Assembly (NCBI GenBank): GCA_905221605.1
Contig: CAJNDS010002716.1
Location: 126,001 to 190,000, forward strand
Source: Symbiodinium natans
Taxonomy: Eukaryota > Sar > Dinophyceae > Suessiales > Symbiodiniaceae
DNA: 64,000 nucleotides
Direction of reading: 5' to 3'
Shown: positions 10,126 to 21,653 of the stretch, in pieces
Layout of the letters: each line of letters starts with the position of its first letter
How positions within the stretch are numbered: the first letter of the stretch is position 1
The notes under the pieces: generated by a model
Seen by the model: the letters and a program-made list of their open reading frames with translations, nothing else
Told to the model about the DNA's origin: nothing
The model's database searches: none
Translations under genes and position numbers: made by a program

Positions 10126-12531
10126 ACTGAGCGGGTACGATTTGTTTCCGACCCAGCCGAAGATGAGAACATAGTGCGGAGAGCTGAACACTTCTCTCCA
10201 ATGTGATAATCACTCCAAACCGTCACGCAAGCAGCTCCTCCTTTTCTTGGGTGCGGCCTCCTTTTTTGGAAGCAAGCGAAGCGTTCGGACAACAAAAGTC
10301 CTATTGACTATTGCATCAAGATTCAAAAACATCAAGCAGGATCTGCACAAATTTCAATCGTACAAGCCGGCTACCAAGTCAGCGATGAAGGAATTTGCAC
10401 ATTCCGGGCGTAAAATGTGCTCGAGAAATGATCCAGTGAAGAACGATGCCCTATTGATTCTGGTTTCGCTCGATCATGTTCGCAGCGATGGGTTCACACC
10501 CATGTTACAAAGCCAAGGTCAGCAAGCCTGCACAGGCTGGATGCAGTTCGGCCAGCATGCCTTGACTGGTGCGGTGGCCTGAGAAACCGCATGCCCAGGC
10601 CGCCAACGGTGACACACCTGCACTGCACAGTCGCACCAACGGCCATGCTTCTTCGTCCTTCCCTCAAGCTTCCGATGCCTTTGACGTTGTGGATGTAAGG
10701 TTGAACCTGCCCCATGCTGAGGTCACAAGTTCCTTTAGCAACAAGCAAGACTGAGGCATTGATGACACGTTTCATGTCTCTACACATGCCTTTGTGCAGC
10801 AACAGCCACGCCCTGGCCACGCCGGCGTTTCGCAAAGTTTCGTATACTGTAGCAGGAACCGTCAGCGCTTGCGGCAACTGCCAGTTTTCTGTGAATTCGG
10901 CCACGCCAGGTTTTGAAGAGGCCTCTTGCTCCTGTTGCTCCGACAGGCCCCAATCTCGAAACAGTTTTGATTGCACAGTGTTCGAAGTTTGCAAGGGAAG
11001 CGAAGGCATCTGACTGACGCTCGTGTTCAGGCAAGGACATGGTGCAGCAAGACGCGCCTTGAGCTGCAAGATTGGAAAAATGACAGGGCAAGATCAGCGA
11101 CCAAGCCGGGCTCGATTCGGAGAGCTCGAACGATTAGAGGACAAAAAACAGCGCGCAAGAACTGCGAACGTACAACAAAACTGTGGCATCCGGCAGCGTG
11201 GCCTCCGGCTTGACAATGCTAAGTTCAATTGGAAGCAGCCAGTTCTGTGTTGTGTGATCGAAGTAGAGCTGTTCCTTCGCTCAAGCAGGAGATCCACATT
11301 AAGCAATATCGGCTTGCTCGGTGCATTCTTGTCAGACACCGGCTTCAGCAACAGGACAAGACATTGCAAGGCTCCAGATCCTTTCCAGGGCCTACTTGCA
11401 AGATCCTGTCTCGTCAGATGTTTTCCCGAAGTGAGGGGTGGGATTGCAGCCCTTGAACTCTTCTCAGGTCCGGCCAACGAAGCCTCGCCCAAAGACGGAC
11501 CCTGGAGGCACACGCTCACAAGCAGTCCTTGCATTCTGCTATCTGCGGTTGCTGTTCGAGAGTGCAGTTGCTGGCACAAGCGATGGTCTTACCTTTGTGA
11601 GACCGCGAGTGCATCCTCAAATCGGCTTTCTATTCTCGCACGTGCCCCATGCTCTCCAGTGCAGGACCTCCGTCCGTCATGGCTTTCGTGGCACAAGCGG
11701 CCGCAAGTGCCAAAAAACGGCGGCAACTGAGTTGAAAAGGCTGACCAAGGGTCCAAGGGCTGACCGTCAAGCTTGAAGCATGTCAGGTAACAGGGATGAG
11801 GAGCCCAGTCGAAGCTTATGCTCGTATCTTTAGCACATAAATTAGTACTGGACCACTACAGACGCCTCATTCGTCACACCTTAAAAAAGTAAAGTGAGCA
11901 AAGCCTTCTGTTTGGAGCTTGGGGTCGCTGCAAACGTGGTGGTGGCAGGTTTGGCCTATGTAGAGATCTCAAGGAAAGGTCATAACTGTCAGAAGGCACT
12001 TCAGTTCGCATATCATTCCGCCCTGCAGGACTCTTCCAATCATTCGCGGAGGGCATGAGAAGACAAGTGAAGTTTGTTCGTTAATCCCTTCGTAGGTTTC
12101 TGGGCTTGCTGCGCAAGCTTGCGAGGGCACCACCTTCCACCGCAGCAAACTCACCAGTTGCTGACGGAGTGTGTACAAAATGCTCAAACTCGGACAGCGC
12201 AACGTCGCTTGTGTGTCGATTGGGGTGCACATCGGATGGATACCTGGTGAGCTATCGAGATATTGCACTGCGACTAGTGCGACTTTCCGCTTGACTTCTT
12301 AGCTCTGGGAGCCCGTGGCTCATGCCGCCCTAGGTAGCAGCTCCCTGAAAGGGCGTTTCCTTCACAGCGCCTTCACAGCGGACAGCATACCTGCCCGCGG
12401 AAGTCGCGTAGGCACAGGCTACGACTGTTGTCGTGCTTGGATTCATCTGGACATCGCAAATAGATTGCTTAGAGTCAGCGATGTTTGCCGTGTGAGATGA
12501 TGCAAGAACTCTGCTGTATCTTACTGTCCAG
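10126..12531. other. Stretch without recognised gene; one long open frame
   Basis: A 235-codon plus-strand frame at 11023-11730 overlaps a 161-codon minus-strand frame. Neither has a recognisable domain, and the amino acid composition (Arg/Ser/Cys-rich) fits chance openness in GC-balanced DNA. Confidence 0.3.
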
Positions 12532-12624
12532 AGAAAGACAGAGACAATGACAGAGACAACGACGGCGACAGAGAGAGGCAGACAGACAGACAGACAGAGA
12601 CAGAGACAGACAGACAGACAGACG
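12532..12624 (+). repeat. (GACA)n / (GAGACA)n microsatellite
   Basis: Imperfect GACAGAGACAA units pass into pure CAGA repeats. The array ends 14 bp before the inverted-repeat element that follows. Confidence 0.9.
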
Positions 12625-12637
12625 TACAGCTGTTAAC

Positions 12638-12818
12638 CCGGGGATTCTCAAAGTTCATCCGGGGAACACAAAATTCCATGATGTTTAGAATCAAACTTGA
12701 TCCAGGGATTCCCAAGAATTCCCGGAAAGTTTGAAACCCGGGGGAGGGGGCGTGGGGGGTTCTAAAAAAGTTAAGGAAGAAAAACCTCAAATTTCCTGGA
12801 ATTTTGGAGAATCCCCGG
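12638..12818. mobile_element. MITE-like element with 12-bp perfect terminal inverted repeats
   Basis: The left end CCGGGGATTCTC (12638-12649) is exactly complementary to the right end GAGAATCCCCGG (12807-12818). With one indel the similarity runs on for about ten more bases (AAAGTTC against CAAAATTC). The body is 181 bp, includes a G-rich stretch near 12738-12760 and has no open frame of note. A target-site duplication is not obvious. Family and mobilising transposase are unknown. Confidence 0.55.
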
Positions 12819-12894
12819 TCAAGCCCACAAGCCAGCGACAAGGGGCCCACAACAGGAGAGTGAGGGCCACAGAGGCAAAACGCTTCCTAGCCCG

Positions 12895-13270
12895 TAGGCT
12901 GTTATGAAAACATTATGTTTACATAAAAGTTGATTGCCGAGGACCTTGCATTCCTGTATCTTCAGAGAATGATATTCGTTTTCTGAAACACATTTCAGAG
13001 GATTGTTATGTTTTCACCGGTTGCACTTGGAAATTGTTAAGTTCTAAGAAATTTCTCAGCTTGTGTTGTTTAATTTAAGTTTTGGGGAGTCTTTGGATAT
13101 AATATTTGGAATTTGCAAGATTTTGTATTTATATGAGTGTAGAGACGAAATATGGTTTACATCATAATATACCTATAGAGAGAAAAGACTATCTTCGACT
13201 TAATATTCTATTTGACGGGAAGATTTCTTCGTAATATGGATGAACTGCTCATGAAAGCGAATTCTGCAGG
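12895..13270. other. AT-rich stretch without gene
   Basis: Base composition drops to a clearly AT-rich level compared with both flanks. No open frame or repeat unit stands out. Confidence 0.5.
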
Positions 13271-15539
13271 TCCTGGCAGTTACACGCCCGCACGAGAATG
13301 CCACGGTTCTGCGCCAACATGGACCGGTTCACTCCCGGAGCCGTGGTGATCCTGCGAGGGGCTAGTCTTGTGAAAACATATTTGGTACTTGTTTAATATA
13401 CATAACACATACTTGAATACAGGTACTTGGAAAAGGTGAGGCAAAGGTGGCCCAACAAGGAAAGGCAAAAAAAGGTAATGAAGGTAAAACGAACTTAGTC
13501 GCCCAAAAGGCAGGTACACGTGCATCAATGACGTTTTTGGAGAACAGCAAAGAGTTTTCAGGACGGAGTGGGCTTTTGTCTCTCATCAACAGATGCACAA
13601 ATTGGTATATTCTGGTATATATTCATGTAGTCCTGTCGATAAAGCAGAAGACGCCACCATTGCTGAAAGGCTGACCGCCGCTTGTAGTGGCGCGTGGTAG
13701 TGGCATGTTCCTCTGTGATGTGTGCTCAAAGAAAAAGCAGGATGTTCAGGCAAACTCAAGCAGCTCCAACTGGGGCTAGGTCTAACATCATTGCCCACTG
13801 GACGAACAAGCTCGTCGGTGAAAATCACTATACAGCCATACAAAGCCACATAAAACCACCTGTTGTTGTTCTTCTTCTTCCAGTCCGGCTTCGGCATTGA
13901 CGCCTTTGGATTCAGCTTGTGTGCAGGCAGTGGTTGGCACATGTTGGCACTCTTATCTCCGCATGTGCCAAACGCCTGCCACAGACTCGCACGTTCGGAG
14001 GTGAAGAAGCTCAAGGTGAAAGGACATGTGCTGAAGAGTGCATAAGAGTGCAAGGTACGATGTGTTGGATTCATGGCCCATGGCCTTTCGACCGTCCCAC
14101 GTGCACCTCTTTGCTGTCATGACCGTACATCGTTGTTTGGAAATGTGGAAGCAGGGCTTTGCTTGGCTGGTGAAATGCGTTTTCCATCTTACCCTTGAGC
14201 TGTGCCCATGGGACATATTTCTTTTCCGCGTAAAGTGTGTATATGTGAACACATGGCCGCAGGAAGTTTGCGTGCTAGCGTATACCAGCCCCATGTTTTC
14301 TGCAAACGTCGACCATGTAGTCCAGAACACAAAGCCAACAAATTCACCCAACGAAAGAGCAACCACATGTCTGACGTGTCAACAATTAGAGCTTGTAGAC
14401 TTGGCAGAATGCCTGCGTGACAAACGGGCCAGCTTGTTGCTTGCTACCAGTGCGACCATTGCCGGAGCCTTTGCGACGTGCGAACCCTTGGTGCAGTGGA
14501 AAAGATGCATGCAATGATGACCTTCCCAAGGTTTGCCATCAGCGTGTAGAGGTGCCATTGGCATGGCTTCCTAGTCGCAAACTGGGATGGACAACTCCGG
14601 TCTGTGGCATGTTCACAATGCTGGTGTGATGCATCCTTATAAGGAGAATCGTTTTCTCATAGAGATCAGCCTCTTAGCTGAACCAAGAGCAGACAAGCCT
14701 GCGCGGTCAGAGATGTCAGAGAAGAGCTCTTATTCCTGAGGCAACCAGTCCGACAAAGAATTTGTTTATGATGGCGATTATTTGCGGTCCGGCGCAGCTT
14801 GGAGAAATGTGATTTGAGATCAGTTGAAAACAGGGATGTGCAGAAGCAGCTGGCAACATGTTGCAGTATCAGGTCCACTTTGTTGAGTCATGGTCATGTG
14901 GCACGTGGCATCATCTGTACACATCTTCATATGGCAAGCAAGCATGCAGTGAGTGACCGCCCCTGACCATTACTTGGTAACCACAGATGTCACAGTGATG
15001 TGGCGGTTGAGGACTGGAAGTCCGACAAGACTGCGCCGATTGCAGCCGAGACGCCGAGCATAATCGAGCGACGTGGCCGTATTGAAGCCGTGGGGTGCCG
15101 GTGAATTTCGGCGCTGTCAATCTAATTTGTTGGTTTGCGCATTTTGGATTGTTTTGATGGGTTAGCACGTCGAACATTTCGCACCGGGCCCTGGCGCACT
15201 TGGTCAGGATGTAGTAAAACACACCTTCGTGTGCAGTGACAGCAGAACCCCGCTAGGGCTGGCGTGCAGATGGCACTTACACTTTACTTCATCCTTCTGC
15301 CACCTTGGCTTAGACTATGTCTGAGCCCGTCCCACAGCCATGCTTCCTACCACCGCAGAGCTCCCAGGCTGGGACGATCCAAATGCTGGGATGCGTCGGG
15401 TGTGGACTTTGTTTGATGTTGTACACCCTCGATTACATTCCATTCCGAGTTGTGTCAGGATCTTCGTCACAATGGTCGTTTCCGTTATCCTGCTCTTCTT
15501 CGGTTCCTTCGTCGTGGTCAAGCGTGCGCGGATCTTGGT
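13271..15539. other. Stretch without recognised gene
   Basis: Several open frames of 60-160 codons occur on both strands (for example plus 14038-14517), all without recognisable domains. A frame at 15340-15545 contains a hydrophobic stretch, VVSVILLFFGSFVVV, which could be a membrane segment if coding. Confidence 0.3.
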
Positions 15540-15785
15540 AGGTTCCTTCCCCCCCGCGCGGTCTCTCTGTCCCATTCTGTGGCCTCTCCTTCTTCTGGTT
15601 CTTTTTGCTCGTCCACGTTGCCTACCGCTCTTTTTCTCCTTTTCTTCAGTTTCGTTCCCTTTTGGCTCCTTTCGCTTTTGCCTCTTTTATCGCCTTTGCC
15701 TCCCTTGGGCTTCCTGTCCTTTCCAGTTCCTTCGGTGGCGTCCTCTGCCTTTGCTCCTTTGGGCTTTCCTTGGCCTATCCTGGCA
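15540..15785 (+). repeat. Pyrimidine-rich tract (CT-rich on plus strand)
   Basis: About 245 bp consist largely of CCTTT, CTTTTG and TTCCT words with few purines. Long frames across it on either strand follow from the base bias. Confidence 0.6.
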
Positions 15786-18700
15786 GGGGCCCAGCATTCG
15801 GCCCAGGCTCCTGGACGCCCTGGGGCTTAAGCTTCCGTCGTGAAGTTGCAGTAGAAGCCCGAATGTCTTCATCCAACGCCGGGTCACTGGCTTCCGTCGA
15901 TTCTCGTACTGTCGCACCCGCTCTTCCCAGAACTCCAACGCAGAAACTCTCCGAAGGCTCGCCTGCATATCTACACAGACGCCTCCAAGCCTTGCCCTTT
16001 CCGGCTGCCCTGACTATGGTGAAAGCTTCCTTCTCGCGAGGCGTCTGGAGCTCACTATTGTGAAGCTGTTGGCTGTTCATCTCAAGCTCTGGAACATGAT
16101 TTTCTAAGTCCTCGTGGAGCGATTGATGCTTCCAACCGAATTTTCCACTGGAGGAAGTCTGCCGTGCCATCGTCTGTGTGTGTGGCTAGCCAAGCCAGGG
16201 TTGTCCGCAAGAGTCGCTCTCTTGGAGCGTCGCTGGACTTGAGCCAGCCTTGCGTTCAAGTCTTCCTCTCGACTTCTGCTCATAACAACGCCGGCTGCTT
16301 CGCAAGCTGGTCAAACCTTCGTTAAACATTCTACCGTGGCCATCGCCTTTGATTCCTTTGCTGGATCGGGGGTGCGTTTCCCATCAAGCACAAGGCCCTA
16401 AATGGGTTGAGTGCATGTAGCGACTACGAACTTTAGCGTTGCCAATAACCAAGCAGGGCAGCAGAGCGCTCGGTTGCGTTCCAGTGGCGAATCTCTGTTT
16501 TCGACTGTGCGCCAGAAGGGCACGACGAAACGACACTTTGTTGCGGGCCCGGTTGGTGCGGAAATTGTGATTGTGGGGTCACCTCGAAAGTTGCCTGAGG
16601 GATTTGAACTGCGATGCTTAGAATGCAGCTTGACGCAGCAAACTTTAAAGTCCCCAGCCATGATGGCATGAGGTTTGAGTCGCAAGCGATCAAGGGCGTG
16701 GCTGGAGTCGCATGGTTTGTCGACAAGGAGGACGGTACGAGCAGTTCAGTGTTGGCAGAAATCCAGGCTTAGATAGAGGGCAACGTGCCCTGAAGTCACT
16801 CTTCAAGAAAAAAGACACACTGCCCTGTCTGTGTCCCAGGACAAAGACATCTACTTTTCTGTTGCTCCGGCCTTGGCTTTGCTGGAAAAATAGTGCTTTC
16901 ACAGCGGGTGCTTGGGAGCGGGCACCGCATCACACGGTCCCCACATGTCCCAACTGCCGTGTTCCATTGTCAACGCGCCTCCTCCGAGAGAGAGGCGGCG
17001 CGTTATGCAGAATTTTGTTGGCCAAGGCCTTTGCAAACCCGCGCCTCCAAGAGCCTAGCTTCGTTGCTCGGTCTTGAATCTCACAAGCATTCACAAGCAT
17101 TCACAAGCATGGCACGACAAGGCAAACACTGTGCCATTGGAGCTCAACCGTCGCTGGCTGGGCGTTTCCCTGAGGCTTGCTTTGTCGGAATGCCTCCGGC
17201 AGACCTGAGCCTCGACGAGCAACGTCGAGCACCACTTGATTGTCGGTAGCAACCTCCTTGTGGTTCTTAGTCCGTAGTCAATCCGAATTGAGACCCAGTC
17301 GTTATTGCAGGTGGTGCCTGATACCACACAATTCTCTCTACATGCGATTCACTTTTGTGGTTGTTGCTTGACCCCTAGGAAGGCCGAGCTTGATCACGCG
17401 CAGCCGCTGCAGATGGGCGCCCAGGATGGAAACGGCATGCGCATGGTCATGTCAGAGCCACATACTTGTATATAGGGTTGTTGGTTCTTGCAAGCTGTTT
17501 GTACGTAGTCATTCAACACACTGCTTTGCGGTGCTCCGCGATTGTGTGTAGAGTCCTCATTTTTTGCTGTGCTTGTGACAGGTGGTGTCTTCTGATACGA
17601 CTTGTGCATGGCTTGCAGCTGCGGCTCCCCGATTGAACAATGGCCGACTTTGGCCGGCTAACTTTTCTCAACTGTCTTTTGTGCAGCAGGACACATTGGG
17701 TGGCAGGGTTTGCATAGGCGCCGTTGGTTGATATAGGTGGCGTGTAGATGCGTGTAGTAAGCTGTCGCATGTGCGTTTATTGGCAGTAGCCAGCCACGAG
17801 AGCACTGCCCCCAACTGTTCGCTATCTGGCTCCGTTTTGAGTTTAGCCGTTCATTTCATTGCCGACCTAAACTGGCTTGTTTTGAGAGCCAAAAGGTTGG
17901 GAACCTGACGGCAACTTACTTGCATGTTGAGACAGAGGGACGAGCTTGGCACCCTTGTGCTTGCGCGACTGTCATCATGCCGTGGATGTAACCCTTCTAG
18001 TTGTGGTGCACTAGCCTTGCGCCTGAATCCCGGCAAGCGCTGCCTGAAATCCCGTGGACTGAGGTGGTCAAAGCAGCTTAGTGGCACCTTAGGAGAACGT
18101 TCTTTGCGCAAGGACTGAGCTGAGCCGGCGGCAGATATGTAGGATTCATTTGTGAACCTGTGAAAGCAAGGCTCGGTTGTTCGGGTGCCCTCAAAGTCGG
18201 TCAGAGTCTGTCAGAGTCTGTCAGAGGTCACAATTTTCCAAAGCGACAGCTTGCCGCGCTTCATGCCGCCGCGGGCTTCGCCTCCCAGTGCAGCGGCCAC
18301 CCAGGACCCCCATGCTGCAAAGCTGTGCTCGCTCCGCTTTGTAGGTGGTCAACTCGCCTGTCGCCAGGTTGAGGAGCCGGAGCTCCCGAAGCCCTCGGCG
18401 CCCCCATCTGAATGCACAGAGTTGGCGGCGACCGGCTCGGAGCTTGGTCGAGCGCATTTGAGCGCACAGTCCGAATCTGAGCGGCTCGTGCTTTGCGGGC
18501 TTCAGGTGCGCAGGACCCGCAGCAGGGCGACGAGGAGAATGCCAAAGTGGAAGCTCAGGCACTCTTCGTGTGAGCCACCTTAGTTCCTAGGCGCAGGGGG
18601 TCATTCCCGAGGCAGGCAAAGCATGGACTACATCCCCGGGCCAAAAGTTTCGAGCTGTGGGGCCACTCTAAGCCACTACTCTATTGCCTCTTTGGAGAAG

Positions 18701-18820
18701 GCGATTGCGGAGTAGCAGGGTTATCGGCGGTGTCGTTTGCCACTAAGTATTAATTTCAACGCGGCAAAGCTTCAATTTAGAACACAGAGAATATGGCAAA
18801 GTTGAGACTGGAGACTGTAT
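15786..18820. other. Stretch without recognised gene; two short tandem repeats
   Basis: CACAAGCATT occurs three times in tandem near 17080-17110, and GTCAGAGTCT three times near 18195-18225. Open frames at 16411-16671 and 18185-18583 look mildly protein-like but no family is recognised. Confidence 0.35.
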
Positions 18821-18821
18821 T

Positions 18822-19200
18822 TCTAAGGCGGTTCTTCTAATTTAGGTGGTTGAGGTGTTTTTTGCTACAACGGGTTTTCCAAGGTGGTTTGCAGTCGCCA
18901 GAAACAGCGGTGGTTTTTCTAAAGCCGGCGGTTTTTCCAACGCAGTGGCTCGAAGATCTTGCGCAGGCTTGTGTTGACAGGCGGCTACCAGAAAGCCGGC
19001 GGTTTTTCTACCGCGGTGTGCTAGAAAGAAAAACGTGCTTTTTCTACAGCGGCCGTTGGAAAAGCTTGTGGTTTGTCTAAGGTGGACGCTAGTTTCTAAG
19101 GCGGCCTGGTAGAACAATCGGGAACTCTTCTACGTCGGCTTCAAGAAACGACTGGTTATTTCCTAGGACGGCAACCGTTGGTTTTCCAAGATTCTAAGGC
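18822..19200 (+). repeat. Degenerate repeat field, GGCGGTTTTTCTAAVGC-type units
   Basis: Variants of (G/C)GGCGGTTTTTCTAA(A/G)GC recur about ten times, for example near 18824, 18880, 18910, 18925, 18990, 19040, 19070, 19095 and 19185. Spacing is irregular (15-60 bp). No coding capacity is apparent. Confidence 0.6.
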
Positions 19201-21653
19201 GGGGTGGTGGGCTGCGGTTGCTCTTGGGGAACACCCTAGGGTGCCACACGGGACGTGGGCATCTATGTGGCGTCTGCTGTGGCCCGCACGCACAAAGATG
19301 TTCTGCACGCCTCTATTGTGACTTTTCCTATTGATGTCCGTACGGGGTGGGGAAGTGGGGGGGGGGGTTGAGGGTTGGCCGATTTTGGCCGCAGACGCGA
19401 AGATGCGAAGACACGGGTTTTTCCGCCGCATACACGAGGACGCTAGGACGTGAAGATTTTTAGAACAAGTTTTTCCTTTCAGACGGCAGCAGTGGCGTCA
19501 ATGAAGTCACGGACACTTCACGGACCTCAGCGGCGACAACAGCATCAGCATCAACGACGTCACGGTCTCAACTATGTCAGCCTTTGCCAACCACCGGCAA
19601 CAGACACCACTGCCATTTCTTGCTGGAGCACCCACCGGTGTTGACGAATGGTGACAAGAGACGATGGTTGCCGCACGTCTGAGCACTGAATTATACTGAT
19701 TACAAGTTTACCTTTCAGATGCTCCTTGATGTGAGGGTTTCTTTCGGTCAAGGTTAAATAAAGTCTTAGAGTGACATATGCGCACTCGGCGCCTTGATAC
19801 GCTCGTACTTTTTTCAACCGCACGGATGCTTTTGACTTCGTGGATGGTGGCGAACTGCGGTCTCGTCTAGGTCCCGTGCACTTATTGAGGCTTGCATCGC
19901 TCTGTGTCCTGAAAACGTGGCAGGCGCGTAGATTTTTGCGTTTTGGGTCGTTGGATGTTTTCGCTGCGTGTGGCCACACTAAAAGAATTTGCATGTCGGG
20001 ACATTGGGAATCACCCTCCGGCCTAGGTGCAGCGCGCATCGACGTCGCCATCCTCGTAGCTGTCGTTGCTCTTGAACATGTGGGTTCACGAAATGCGAAA
20101 TTGTCGTCTCTTTGGGATGTCGGGGTTCACGACATGTGAAACTGTCGTTGTTTTTTGTGTTTTCGGGGGACATCCGGGGCTCTGGTACTGGTAGCGGCAC
20201 CAAAGTAATACCGGAGGTCCAGTGGCTCGAAAGCTTTGTAGTAAACAGGCAGTGCGCGGAGGGCGTCTGGAGCTTCAGTGGCATCGAAGTCGTTTTGTGG
20301 TGACCCGTGAAGCGAACTCCCTGAAGCTGCATGCTTGTTCTTTCTGTCTATTTGCGCATGGGCCCGGGGCTGCAGAGCCGGCGTCGCAGGTTGTTGAAAG
20401 AGCTTCAGAGCTTGTGCTAGTCTCTTCGTACTCCGCTGCTGATACGGTGAGGGCGGGTGCTAGATTCGAGGTGACGCTGGCCATCAACCCACCCCAGCGA
20501 TAGTCATGTTATATACTGGCGTTAGTTCTTAAATTATTGAAATTTTGGTAGTCGGGGCCTACTGTATGGGTGTTCGCCTCGGGTTTTAGTTGCATTTCGC
20601 GGACGATGCACAACGGCAGAAGCACGAACCGAACAGCCGTCAGCGTAGAGCATCCTAGAGTGTTTCTTTTGCAGTCATGTTGAGTGAGTGTTGAATGACA
20701 GGTCGGTGCGTTCATGAACCAGACTCGGCCAAAGGAGCTGCAGACATGAATGTGAGCCTAGGGCAAATTCGTTTTATGTAGCACTGTAGCAGCGGCCGGT
20801 ATCCACGCTATTGTAGCAGCCCGGTTGCAGCGAAAGTTACGAGTCGGACCTAGCAGATGCGTTCTTCCCAAACCGCAGTCGTGGGATTGACCCCCCCAAG
20901 ATCGCCACAGGACGCTGCAGATGGCCTTTGGAGCCTGAGCTGCAACAAGTGACGAGTTTGAGACTTTTTAGCCTTTTAGGGATGCAGCTTGTGCTTAGTT
21001 TTCACTTGATATTGTGAAGAAGACTTCGAAATCGCACGGCCAACATAAGGAGGGGTGTATCCACGGCTACCACAAGCGTGATGGCTGGCCTTGGAAGCGT
21101 GGTGGTGGGTGGGTATTCTGGCTACCAGTCTGGAGGCTGGGTGGACTATGGTGTATGCTCCATGCCACTTGACCATTGAATATCATTGCGATGATGAGTC
21201 GGAGCCAGTTTGCATCATATGTGCTTTCCAAAGTGCAGGCGGCCTCGGCATGGTGAAGGGCTTGGGTGCTGGCCTGCTTTCAGGCCGGTGTCTGGGGCAA
21301 AGGGATCGTGCTGCCAGTGCTTCGACCATTTTTCACTCTTCATCCGGGCCGAATGGTTGCAGGGGAGAGGAAAATTCGTCCACGGGCTGACATGAACCAC
21401 ACCAGATATTTGATTTGTCTATGCAGGTGCTGCAGTTGCTGTGGCAGGGACTGCATGTGACTTCTTCTGCACGCAAGAACCTTCTAGAAACAGCTCGCTT
21501 GTGACACCTTAGAAAAAGCTCGCTTGTGCCGCCTTCGCAAACCGCCGCACTCAGGTGGCGTCGCGCAGATCGGGCGTGGCATTGCCAACACGCCTGAGGC
21601 GTGGGCGGTGTCTACTGTCTTCTGTGGTCGTTCATTCGGAGGCCGGTTGCAGA
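19201..21653. other. Stretch without recognised gene, upstream of the DnaJ gene
   Basis: A two-copy repeat (GGGTTCACGAMATGYGAAAYTGTCGT) lies near 20082 and 20125. Another pair (AGAAAMAGCTCGCTTGTG) lies near 21488 and 21512. A frame ending near 20503 (RAGARFEVTLAINPPQR) looks protein-like but is isolated. No promoter element could be identified with confidence. Confidence 0.35.

Noticed and set aside
11023-11730. 235-codon open frame
   Set aside because: No domain, an opposite-strand frame of 161 codons overlaps it, and composition suggests chance openness, so it was not called as a gene.
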